From: Exophiala sp. HKRS030
Lineage: Eukaryota; Ascomycota; Eurotiomycetes; Chaetothyriales; Herpotrichiellaceae
DNA length: 64,000 nucleotides
Direction: 5' to 3'
Assembly: GCA_023897205.1 (NCBI GenBank)
Contig: JAHWDD010000006.1
Coordinates: 1,550,001-1,614,000 of the forward strand
Shown here: in pieces, positions 21,681-31,175 of the stretch
Numbering within the stretch: the stretch's first letter is position 1
Layout of the letters: every line of letters starts with the position of its first letter
Notes under the pieces: model-generated
The model's database searches: none
Told to the model about the DNA's origin: nothing
Seen by the model: only the letters and a program-made list of their open reading frames with translations
Program-made: the position numbers and the translations under genes

Positions 21681-22413
21681 ACTGTCGTTGAGATTTGGGT
21701 TGTTTTCAAAAGGTGTGTGATCTCGTAACTGGGATTTTGGGGTGATATGGGGGAGGATGTGGGTAGTTCTAGTTCTTCTTCTTCTTCTTCTTCTTCTTCT
21801 TCTTCGTCTGGCCTACGACTGGGAAAGTCACTACTTTTATATGGAATATTCAATCACTTTATATGGTACGGGAACAAGCCTTTTGAGTTTGCCTCTGAAT
21901 TGGGTTCTCTGAGTTAAGTTCTTGAGTTTTTGCTTCTGAGTTTGCTCTTTGAGTTACTACCTGATCAGGCAGACTTTTGCTGGCTTCTGACAATTGGGGT
22001 TTGTCTCTTTTGTGCAAAGGTCTAGAAAGTGTGAGTGCCTTGTGCATGTTTGCAATTTGGTCTGATCACCCCGATCATTCTAGAAGAACCTTCCATGAGG
22101 ACTTGCAAGCGCAGATGAAGGAGTACAAGAACCGTCGTGATCGTTGTCCTCGTCTTTGACCTCCTCCTACTCCACTGCAATTGCCGTATCGGACAAAGAA
22201 GCTGAAGGGGAAGACAACAGTCGCTTGTTATCGTGGAAGGATCGTTGAGGTTCAACTCAGCTATTCACGTCGGGGGCTTTGTCAGTCTTTGTGTGATTTG
22301 TTTTCGGAAATGTCAACCGAGGTGGACAGGTAGGTAATGTTTGGCTTACTAAACTGACGGCGATGATGATGACGTTTCAAGATTCGTCTCGTCGTGTGTC
22401 CATTGGACTGTGT
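21681..22413. other. Intergenic region with TTC repeat
   Basis: Holds a TTC/GAA run at 21773-21805 and, near 21880-21960, several loosely spaced tgagtt/ctgagtt words. No supportable gene. The GAA run reads as poly-Glu in one minus frame, but that frame has no conserved content. Confidence 0.5.
21773..21805. repeat. (TTC)n microsatellite
   Basis: About 11 uninterrupted TTC units, roughly 100 bp upstream of the start of the minus-strand hypothetical gene. As a GAA/TTC tract it may lie in that gene's promoter or 5' UTR. Confidence 0.9.
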
Positions 22414-22932
22414 TCAATCTCCTTGGAGTTGAGCACATCTGGGACAGGTATGTCCAAGGTGGATGCAGTCTAGGCAAGGTATTTCGTACCTCCTGGTAGG
22501 CATGAAAAAGCAGACGAAAGTGTATTGTGTGTAGTAGTTGAGCATGGTTCGCCAGCCATATCTTCTGAAATACACAATTTGTCGGGTGAAGCATATGTTC
22601 TCAAGTACGAGCATGCCACCGTATCCGTACATGACTGGGAAGATTTTGTCGGTCAAGGGGGAAGTCAACGGTTTCCCAAAACACTTGTCGTAGAGGAAGC
22701 TGACGAGGAGTGAAGCAAGGTATGTGAGTATGAGAATGAACCCTAGAAAGTGGCAAGGCAAACGTCTTCGAACAACATGTCTATGTATGGGCATCGTGTG
22801 CTCTTGAAGGGGTTCGAGTGATTTTGAAAACGAATAGGGAAAGATGAGATAGGCTGCTGCTTGTCTTGCGATGTGAAGTTCGCGAGTCTTGATATGTGGT
22901 AGTTGTGATAGAATTGGTAGCGAAGTGGACAT
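22414..22932 (-). CDS. Hypothetical small membrane protein with cysteine knuckle
   Basis: Unrecognised; 172 residues if started at the ATG in good context (ctaccATGtcc). The open frame extends upstream, but that part looks non-coding. Visible features are a hydrophobic span of about 22 residues (FLGFILILTYLASLLVSFLY), a second moderately hydrophobic stretch (VMYGYGGMLVLENICF), an aromatic region (MLNYYTQYTFVCFFM) and a C-terminal CLDCIHLGHTCPRC, i.e. C-x2-C-x6-C-x2-C, which could bind zinc. Coding status is uncertain: there is no known homologue that I can name and codon bias is weak. Confidence 0.35.
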   Translation of the reverse strand: MSTSLPILSQLPHIKTRELHIARQAAAYLIFPYSFSKSLEPLQEHTMPIHRHVVRRRLPCHFLGFILILTYLASLLVSFLYDKCFGKPLTSPLTDKIFPVMYGYGGMLVLENICFTRQIVYFRRYGWRTMLNYYTQYTFVCFFMPTRRYEIPCLDCIHLGHTCPRCAQLQGD

Positions 22933-23791
22933 GGTAGATAGTGGCTGCAGTGACTGCAGCGAACGAGGTAGGGATGGGTGCAAAAACGCGACGAAGAAGC
23001 CGGTGAGGCCAGGTGAGGCGGGAGTCGCGAAATTTGGCGATGGCAAGGGTCCCAAAATGACAAAAGCCGGTGTAGCATCGCAACAAGCATTCACCTGGTT
23101 GAGTTTATCTTCCCAGCAGCGCCTTGCCATCTTTATTGACGCTCTCTGCTTTGTACATGATGCTTTCTTGTGACGTGAGTTCACAGATGCGAGAACTTGC
23201 ATCAAGTCGGCAGAGTAGAGTTGTAGCACAGCTCAACGCGTCTGAGGAACTTTCAGAGATAAGAGGGTGGACAGAGAGGAAACCCACAGAGGTGGAGGGT
23301 CCTATATATCCGCAGAGCCATCACAAGCTTTCCAGTGTAGTCAAGCAAGGCGCCGTGGTCTTTGACATGGATGCCTGGAGACAAGCGTTCAATTGACTTA
23401 GGAAACTCGTCTTGCATGGTTCTCAAGCAATTGAGAATACTTGTTCCTACCTTTTTGCTGATGCTGTAGCGTAAAAGTCAATGTACTGGGCATGTATTGA
23501 GGTATTCATCGATCATGCGAGGTTCAGTATGCCTGGTATCTTGGGGATCTGGAGACGTCGAGAAGCAGGCAGCTTGACATGAGGTTTCTACCATTGCGAG
23601 GCTGATTACATAATGCATCTTCAGCCGAATGCACTAACCCGATGCGTGTGGATGTCGACAATTCAATGTTTTGGCTGCGGCGGTTGCACAGTTGAGCACG
23701 AGGTGTGCATGTTTTATCTCAATAAGTGTATGCATCACACCGATGTCTAGTGTCTGATTGATCTCTATAACAGACAAGATATACCGTCAGC
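22933..23791. other. Intergenic region
   Basis: Between a possible minus-strand gene and the NIPA/Rsm1 gene; includes the latter's promoter. A ctgcagtgactgcag direct/inverted word lies near 22940-22960. Nothing else recognised. Confidence 0.5.
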
Positions 23792-25054
23792 ATGTCTTAT
23801 GCAGTTGAAACCAAAAAGCGCAAGTTCGATCGCATCCTTGAAGCACTTTCTGATAGCGCTGCATCGCCCGCACGATCTTCCCTCAACACTCGCAACAATG
23901 CCTCAACCACGACCCTTACCCAAGACTCTGCCTCCGACTCTTCTAAACGCCGCCGTGTTGCTCCCACCTCGAAGATTATTGTGACCTCCTCTTCGGTGAC
24001 CTCACTCAGCGGACACTACCTACCTTCTAGCCGAACTGCATTCCTGCAACGACTCGAGACATTTCGACATGTTACCCAGTGGCACATACCCTCCTCGGAG
24101 CGCATCAATGCGGCAGAATGGGCAAAGAGAGGCTGGGCTTGTGTTGACACCGATACTGTCTATTGCGGAGCCTGCAAAGAGAGGGTTCATGTCGACCTGG
24201 AGGTCAATGTCGACTCAAAAGAACATAATGATCACGAAAGAGATGAAGATGGAACAGAAGAAGACGACAGCTTTGCCTTCAGAACAGAAATTCACGAAGG
24301 CCTAATCAAGAGATACCAAGAAATGATAGTTACTGCACACGCGGAGAGTTGCCTCTGGCGTCAACGAGGCTGTGACTCTACTATTCAGCGTATCGAAGGG
24401 TTACTGAATACCAGCATCGCTTTGTCCGCCTTGCAGACACGCTATGATGGCCTCATGATTCAAGCCGACGAAATACCTGAGCATGTGTCATTGCCAGCTG
24501 AGGTTTTCGAGGGTACAAACACTTTGGACGATTTCCGCTTTAATGATGGCGGAAAGCCTCATTCCGATGCCTTGAAATTGGCACTCTGTGGATGGGAGCG
24601 AAAAGGTGAAGACATAATCGAGTGTCGTCACTGTTTTCGTTCGCTTGGACTCTGGTTGTATCGCGGTGAATCGCCGGCCATGGACCGCCTTGATGCAGTT
24701 GAAGATCATCTCGAGTATTGCCCCTGGCGCTCGGCCGAGGCTCAGAATACAGAGATCGTTGTTGGTGTTCGCGAGAACACTGACGACTCTAGACCGAAGG
24801 CGCAGCAACTGGCGGGTTGGTCTTTGGTCTTTCAGGCCATGCTTAAAGACAATAGCAGGAAACGAGGGTCCAAGTCACTGGGCTCCACTTTCGCTTCCGA
24901 CATCGATTCGCCCACGGCAGGAAGCGAAACGTCCTTGACGCCGGAACAGCGCGAGAAAAAGATGAGGGATTTATTGCGCAGAATCAAGGAAATCAAAAAG
25001 CCCTTCAACGTGAAGTCTTTGCTGAGACGCAAAGACAAAGCCCCCAAACCATAA
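23792..25054 (+). CDS. C3HC zinc-finger NIPA/Rsm1/Pml39-type protein
   Basis: 420 residues, one exon. It belongs to the family of fission yeast Rsm1, budding yeast Pml39 and human ZC3HC1/NIPA, which associate with the nuclear pore basket and mRNA export/quality control. The first zinc finger (zf-C3HC) is seen as WAKRGWACVDTDTVYCGACK followed by HAESCLWR (C..C, H..C). The second, Rsm1-type finger is LCGWERKGEDIIECRHC with VEDHLEYCPWR. The spacer between the two halves of finger 1 is acidic (NDHERDEDGTEEDDS). The N-terminus carries KRRR, a likely nuclear signal, and a Ser/Thr-rich segment. The C-terminus is basic and helical (REKKMRDLLRRIKEIKKPF). Confidence 0.9.
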   Translation: MSYAVETKKRKFDRILEALSDSAASPARSSLNTRNNASTTTLTQDSASDSSKRRRVAPTSKIIVTSSSVTSLSGHYLPSSRTAFLQRLETFRHVTQWHIPSSERINAAEWAKRGWACVDTDTVYCGACKERVHVDLEVNVDSKEHNDHERDEDGTEEDDSFAFRTEIHEGLIKRYQEMIVTAHAESCLWRQRGCDSTIQRIEGLLNTSIALSALQTRYDGLMIQADEIPEHVSLPAEVFEGTNTLDDFRFNDGGKPHSDALKLALCGWERKGEDIIECRHCFRSLGLWLYRGESPAMDRLDAVEDHLEYCPWRSAEAQNTEIVVGVRENTDDSRPKAQQLAGWSLVFQAMLKDNSRKRGSKSLGSTFASDIDSPTAGSETSLTPEQREKKMRDLLRRIKEIKKPFNVKSLLRRKDKAPKP

Positions 25055-27663
25055 TATCAGGCTTCGGAACGAATACCACTGGTGTCATTTGGGCTATGTG
25101 TTGCTACATTTTCCGATGCAAAAACCTCATGTTGGCGTACGCAATACCTGTTTGCCGCGGTCGGACTCCGAAGCTGTTTCGACGCAGGATGTCACTCGGA
25201 GTCGAGCCCTGGCATTGAGTACGGAGGTTGTCAGTACGGAAGCTACCTCGGACGGTTCATGGCGTATGGTCGGATATCGGTCACGGTTCGGAAAATATCG
25301 CAACAGGTGCACGTGGGCTGAGCGGACTGTTGCTTGAGAACGAGATTGCTTTTGATCGCTGCGACTAGATCTGCTGAGAGATCCGACGCGACACCGGACT
25401 TTTCTCCTAGCAGCTGGCTAGCGCATCAGAGAAGGGCGAGAACAAGAACCAAAATTTGCAAGGCTGAGGTGGATATGGATGTAGTGGACCTAATTTGCAT
25501 GGAGCCTTGTGGTGTTGACGGGACGTGTGGGCGGCTCTTCTTTTTGACTAGACACTCTGTACGGAGTACAATAGGAACAAGATGCAACCAGGTGAGCTGG
25601 CACGGGAGACGATGGGGAAGAATTGACGAATATTATCACCACCTTTACTCACCGTGATAATGATGTCTACTCTGTACTATTGCCCAGTGGCCATATTATT
25701 GTAATCGGAGAGATAAAAGTCCACAATGCTCGTCGTCGTCGTCATCGGATCGCGAATCAGTATAGTCTACTGTTGTTGCAAGTACCTACAGTAGGTTATA
25801 GTCTCTATCTCGAGGTGTTATTCCGAAGGCGTGGGGGTTCGTAGGGGAGATGCTCTGGACTCCGTAAAGGGCCCAGGTGTGATAGTTCAGTTAAAGCTAG
25901 TGGGTAGTGACATCAACCTCGTACTCCGTACATAAGCGCACCAGAAACAGAGATGGGTTAGCCCAAGCCTTGTCCGGATAGCAGTGGGATGAAATGGGAA
26001 TCACCATTTCGCAGTAATTTGACCACTGATGTACGGAGTTCCTCGCAGGTTGCTTGGACAATGCTTTGCTCAGCCCCTCCGTCAAGTTGTCAATAAATTG
26101 TCGAGAGAGTGTTGCAGCTGGTGGTGCCCTATCCGGTGGGCTCTCAGCTGCAGTTCAACCGATTGTACCCGGAAGCATCCCATCCCAACGGCGACTTGTC
26201 GGGAATGGGACTACCACAGTATGGAGTAGGGGGTCCATTCGGTTGGGAACGAAATTGCTGTGGAAAAGCATGTGAAAATTTAGAAAATTTACTTTACGAG
26301 TATGGTGGTTCTGACTTCAGCAAACGTCGAATTGGGCCGCATTGAACCGTTGACTTTATGGCTGGTGAGTACGAGATATCCGCGGCGGGAATGCGGGACA
26401 ACACTGTATGAAGCGTGCTGGGACGAGGCTAGAACTAAAGCCAGCAAGGCTTAGAAATTGTTGGCGGGCAGTATTCCGTACCCTAAGGCCGCAAAATCAC
26501 CATGCCGCGGTTCGGTGATGGATCCCCTAGGATGATTTGTTGGTGGGGGAGGGACGGAGCCGGGGGGAATCATAGGGGAGGTCGATATCCGTTAATGTAC
26601 CAGTTGCTCCGGGCAGATGTACCTCGTACTAGTAACTCATACTCCGTACTGTGGGACGCTTCATCATTCAGTACCTACCTTAGGTATCGACAGAGGGGGT
26701 GTTCAAAGTACCCCGTAGTGAGTTTTCATATCCAGGTACTACTCAGTACCTAACCTGTATACCTGATTGTCTTCCATCTACATACCCTAGAGTTTATCGT
26801 ACTCGTACAACACGTCCCGACCTGAGAAATGCTGGACTAGCTACTCGTAGGTACTTCGTCGCCCCCTGTTCCTCTCCGGCTGCGTTGTACTCGTATTCCA
26901 ATGCCACTTCTTCCCCGCATCTTCCATCTCACCCAAGCATGGATGCCACGACAATCATCCTCCTTCAATCCATGACTAGCCAGAAAGCCACCGACACTAG
27001 ATAATTGTCTCGTCCAATCCTCGGGCCTTCAAAAACCGCTCGAGATCATCATGCCCAATGGTCATCTTCTGCTATAAACAAGGACCAGTCCGTCCAAGGC
27101 AAAAGCCGCGGTCACACTCGCACATACATCACATCACGCATACGCACCTGCTCTCACACTGACAACTCCTCCTCATTCCTCCTTCTCTCCTCCTTCTCCT
27201 CTCCATTGCGGAGTAGCCTTCTTGTGCGGACAACCCTCTTTCGACCGAGCTCTATCGATCGTTTGTATTGTCTGATTGCTGTCGTTGTATCCTTCCGCCC
27301 ATATATTTGTATCTTTATACCTTCGGCGACCGACCATCCCCGCCTCTCGTGTTGCTTCACAAAAGTCGCCGAAAAAAGCTTCACCACCGACCTCGAAGCC
27401 GAATAGCAGTAGACGAAACTGCTTCCCTCGGTCACCGCTCCTCACGCAGGCCTCCAAGTCTCACCCCGGAACATCCTCGAGGGCAAACGGTCTAGTACCT
27501 GAGACTACCTTGTAGCGTGACAACTCACGCTCTTCAGGTGAGCTGGAAGCCATACAAGCATTTTTGTCTTTGGAAAGCCCAACAGCCCAGCGTCATGTAT
27601 TCCATCACTAACTCGCACACGCGCAGTTTCGATCCCACCAACCGTCCCCATCCCGACCTCACC
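25055..27663. other. Long intergenic region; carrier-gene promoter
   Basis: About 2.6 kb without a supportable gene. The dispersed motif occurs at 25560-25569, 25921-25930 and 26640-26648, with one-base variants nearby (e.g. 26031). From about 27000 the plus strand becomes pyrimidine-rich (notably 27160-27240), typical of a fungal promoter or 5' leader. An in-frame upstream ATG at 27595 could extend the carrier by 23 residues. Confidence 0.5.
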
Positions 27664-28723
27664 ATGTCCAGCACCGCCAACCGCGTCAAGGATGGCGCTC
27701 GATCTGCGGCCTCCAAGGTCGAAGAAGCAGCCTCAGAAGCCGTCCACAACCCAGTCCAAGCTAAGAATGACTTCCTCCACACCCCCGTAATGCGCGCGGC
27801 CCTACCTTTCATCAACGGCGGCCTTTCAGGCATGTTCGCAACGGGCTGCATTCAGCCCATAGACATGGTCAAGGTGCGACTGCAACTGGCAGGAGAAGGT
27901 ATCAGAACCGGACCAAAGCCGACGGCCTTTGGCATAGCGAAAGACATCATTGCACAGGGAAAAGTGCTGGACCTGTACACGGGTCTCTCAGCCGGTCTCC
28001 TAAGGCAAGCGGTGTATACCACGGCCAGACTAGGCTTCTTTGATACCTTTCAGACCACGATGCAAGCAAGAGCAGAGAAGAATGGTACAAAGATTGGTTT
28101 CCTCGAACGAGGTGCGGCAGGTTTGACGGCCGGTGGTCTGGCGGCCATGGTCGGCAATCCGGCTGATCTGGCACTCATTCGCATGCAATCCGATGGCTTG
28201 AAGCCCAAGGAACAGCGAGCCAACTACCGTTCCGTCTTTGATGCGCTGATGCGCATTGCCAAAACTGAGGGAATTGGTGCCTGGTGGGCGGGAGCTTATC
28301 CCACCGTGATCCGTGCCATGGCTCTCAACTTTGGTCAACTCACCTTCTTTGCCGAGTCTAAAGCTCAGCTGAAACAGCATGCGCCAACGTGGTCCGAAGG
28401 CACCAGAACCTTGAGTGCATCCGCTATTGCTGGATTCTTTGCCTCGTTCTTCAGTCTCCCGTTCGACTTCATCAAGACCCGGCTGCAGAAACAGCAGAAA
28501 GGTCCTGATGGTAAGTTGCCATACAATGGACTGTTTGACTGCGCAAAGAAGGTTGTCCGTGATGAGGGTTGGTTGAGATTCTATCGTGGATTTCCAACCT
28601 ATTATGTCAGAATCGCACCACATGCGTGAGTACTTGTTTGTCCAATTTGTTGGGACATCACTGATGGTTAATAGGATGATAACGCTGATCGTGGCCGATT
28701 ATCTGAAGCTGATTACTTCCTGA
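27664..28723 (+). CDS. Mitochondrial 2-oxoglutarate/dicarboxylate carrier
   Basis: SLC25-family inner-membrane carrier, 336 residues, nearest by motif to the 2-oxoglutarate/malate carrier. Exons 27664-28625 and 28675-28723; the 49-bp intron (gtgagt...aatag) joins RIAPHA to MITLIVADYLK. All three carrier repeats are present with signatures QPIDMVKVRLQ, NPADLALIRMQSDG and LPFDFIKTRLQ; the second, in which the usual acidic residue is followed by LALIRM, is characteristic of oxoglutarate carriers. The N-terminal 40 residues are polar. The start at 27664 has the best context (tcaccATGtcc). An open frame reaching back to 27517 begins only with GTG. Confidence 0.9.
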
Positions 28724-29625
28724 GTGAGCGATCGAAGACCTCCTAACATGAGAATATACTCGTCATCTTGAAGGATTTTTGAGAATAGATGCACATAGAG
28801 CGGCAGAAAAGAGCTGGACAGTGTCATTCCCATCGCTTCGCTTCGCATAGCACAACGGCAAAAGGTTCACAGGTTAGATCGGCCTTCCAGGATTTGCGGT
28901 TACGTCCGAGGACCATACCAAGCTGCACAGTACGCTGAGGATTCATATGCAGGCGTTAGTGGCCATCCTCTATGGAGTTCCATGACGGTAGCAGACATTT
29001 CTGCCTTTGCTTTCGAAGCATGATGTCTTGCAAAAACAGCGTCGAGGAGCAATGAGGTAGCCATCTTTTGATAGGTAGATAGTATTCGTAATAACCAGTT
29101 GGACTACGAGTACAGGGCCTTTGTGGACACTGAGTATAAATTGAAAAAAAGAAGTGCCGACATCGGGAGCAATTCTGCGATTCTTGTCAGCACGTGATGA
29201 TTTCGGATTTTTGTTCTTCTCGGTCGCCGATGCGATGGGCTCCGATGATTGTTATCAGTCTTACTCCGAGGACGATAAGGGAATGTCTTGATCTGTGGCC
29301 CAGTGGCCCAAAGCGTGTGTTGATGAGTCAAGTTCTAGCCTGAGCAGTCGAGCGTGCAGACCCGATGGGTTTTTTTGGGGTTAGAAGTATTGAAAATATC
29401 TAGACATGCAAGGGGTGTACGAAGGTCTCCCCGAGAGTCAACGAGCGTAGTTTTTCACCATCCGCGACGCGATTCATAGGCTGTCGTCTAAAAGGTTCTA
29501 TTCACCTTGCAGTTTCATTCAAGTGTGGTGTTGACAATGTTGCTTTTTTACATGCCGTGCGATTCTACCACATTTTCGATCGCTTTGCCCTCCTTCTCTC
29601 GGGGGAGGGTGGGGGGGTTATTATT
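28724..29625. other. Intergenic region, convergent 3' flanks
   Basis: The 3' regions of the carrier gene and the convergent alpha/beta hydrolase gene. Contains a G-run near 29600-29616. No gene recognised. Confidence 0.5.
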
Positions 29626-30510
29626 TTAACTGGCGAGATATTTCGTGACAATGTCACAGAACTGGTCGAACCCATCGACATAAGAGACGTGACCCGCATC
29701 CTTGATGACCTTCAGTTCCACATTGACAGCAGCGGACTTTCCCTTCCCGGAGGAAGCAGAGTCGTCGTCAAATCCCTTTTGAGTTTGTTTTTGGAGTGTC
29801 TTCATATCCTCTGGTAGATTCGCGTCGAGTTCGCCGACCACCAGCAGAGCGCTGTTTACTGAGGTACCGACTTTGGGTGCCGATTTGCTCAGGTCAAAAG
29901 TGTCCGATTGTAGGGCTCGACAGCAGGTCACAAACCCGTCGACCTGGGTCGTCATCATGATCTCCCTCATCCGTCGAACCTCGGACGGGTTCTTGTTACG
30001 CCAATCCTCCGAAAACCATCTGGCCAAAGTGGCTTCGACCATGGCATCCATGCTTCCGTCACTCCGGGCCTTTTGGATCCTGGGCTCAAAGACGTCCGTC
30101 GTGCCGGCCACCACGGGAGACGAAGATATCGTGTCACAAACGACGAGTTTGCCGACGAGCCCCGGGTTCTTGGCCGCGAACACGACTCCCTTTGCGGCAC
30201 CCATGGACACTCCGATCCAAGCGTGGATTTCGTCGATTTTTAGTGATTGGACCAAGGCCAGTACGTCGTCGGCCATGGATTCAAAGGTCGTCGTGTCGAC
30301 GTCGGAAGGGGCAGAAGTTTCTCCGTGACCCGGTTGGTCGTAACGTAAAACGCTGTACCCTTTGTTTTCGAGGACCGAGGCAACTTTGTCCCACGATCGA
30401 AACGGTGCCGCCAGAGAGTTTGACAAAAGAACGACGGGACCCGATGGAACTCGAGAAAATTGGTACGACACGACCCGGCCGTCTGCCAGGGTATGCTTTT
30501 GTGATGACAT
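29626..30510 (-). CDS. Alpha/beta hydrolase, 3-oxoadipate enol-lactonase-like
   Basis: Serine hydrolase of 294 residues from the ATG at 30510 (caaccATGtc). The fold is recognised by VVLLSNSLAAPFRSWDKV (oxyanion loop), LRYDQPGHGETSAP, the nucleophile elbow IGVSMG, and the catalytic histidine in IKDAGHVSYV; an Asp in GELDAN is the likely acid. The pattern is closest to enol-lactonase/PcaD-type hydrolases, which open lactones in the beta-ketoadipate pathway, but substrate cannot be assigned. The frame is open to a second ATG at 30741; the added 77 residues are Arg/Ser-rich (RLCTRIIPRLFRPYSSSS) and resemble a mitochondrial presequence, so a longer, targeted isoform is possible. Confidence 0.75.
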   Translation of the reverse strand: MSSQKHTLADGRVVSYQFSRVPSGPVVLLSNSLAAPFRSWDKVASVLENKGYSVLRYDQPGHGETSAPSDVDTTTFESMADDVLALVQSLKIDEIHAWIGVSMGAAKGVVFAAKNPGLVGKLVVCDTISSSPVVAGTTDVFEPRIQKARSDGSMDAMVEATLARWFSEDWRNKNPSEVRRMREIMMTTQVDGFVTCCRALQSDTFDLSKSAPKVGTSVNSALLVVGELDANLPEDMKTLQKQTQKGFDDDSASSGKGKSAAVNVELKVIKDAGHVSYVDGFDQFCDIVTKYLAS

Positions 30511-31175
30511 GGTTGATGATGCCCAGTTGATGATGGTTCTGTACGGTCCGAGAGTGTCGGGCCTTTTCCAAGGTATCGAATAGGGTGTTGTGAGTAGGTG
30601 TTCGAACACACCGTGTGAAATCAACCAAGAGCGAGCCGTGTATGATGATGATGAGTACGGTCGGAATAATCTTGGTATGATACGAGTACACAATCTTGGA
30701 GATGCAGCATTGAACATTGGAGCATTGGAGATGCGATCCATACAGTGGACCGCCGCTTTACGAAGCAGGTACTCAACGAGATCTTCAAGTTGAAGGCATC
30801 AGATGATAGAGGTCCAATACGAAGTAAGACTACATGAAAGAACACGGTACAGTGTACTCGTACCCAAGCACCCATTGTGCGGGAGGATGAGCATCTCCGG
30901 ATGCATGCTTCCTCACCCCGGCGTGTGCTGGGATTCCCCTTGTTGAACCCCAGAAGTGACAGCCTCGTGAAACCCTTCAAGCTCGTATCCGCTCCACTTT
31001 CCCCCTCTCCATCCTCCCCCCCTCCCCCCAACGGCCCTGCGCTTGCACGGATCCTCGGATTCATCTTTCCTTTTCTCTTTCTCCTCTTCCTCCCCTTCCT
31101 GTCCCATTGTCCCTACTCATACCAAGCTACGACCGATCACAAGTGTTAGCTGCAAACCCATCCAGAAAAGAAATA
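30511..31175. promoter_or_regulatory. Divergent promoter region with CT-rich tract
   Basis: Between divergent hydrolase and regulator genes. The plus strand at about 31000-31110 is strongly pyrimidine-rich (long c/t runs), a common core-promoter feature in filamentous fungi, ending about 65 bp before the regulator's ATG. The alternative hydrolase start (30741) lies within. Confidence 0.5.

Noticed and set aside
27517..27663. 5' extension of the mitochondrial carrier
   Set aside because: It begins with GTG and adds residues unlike any carrier; the ATG at 27664 has the better context.
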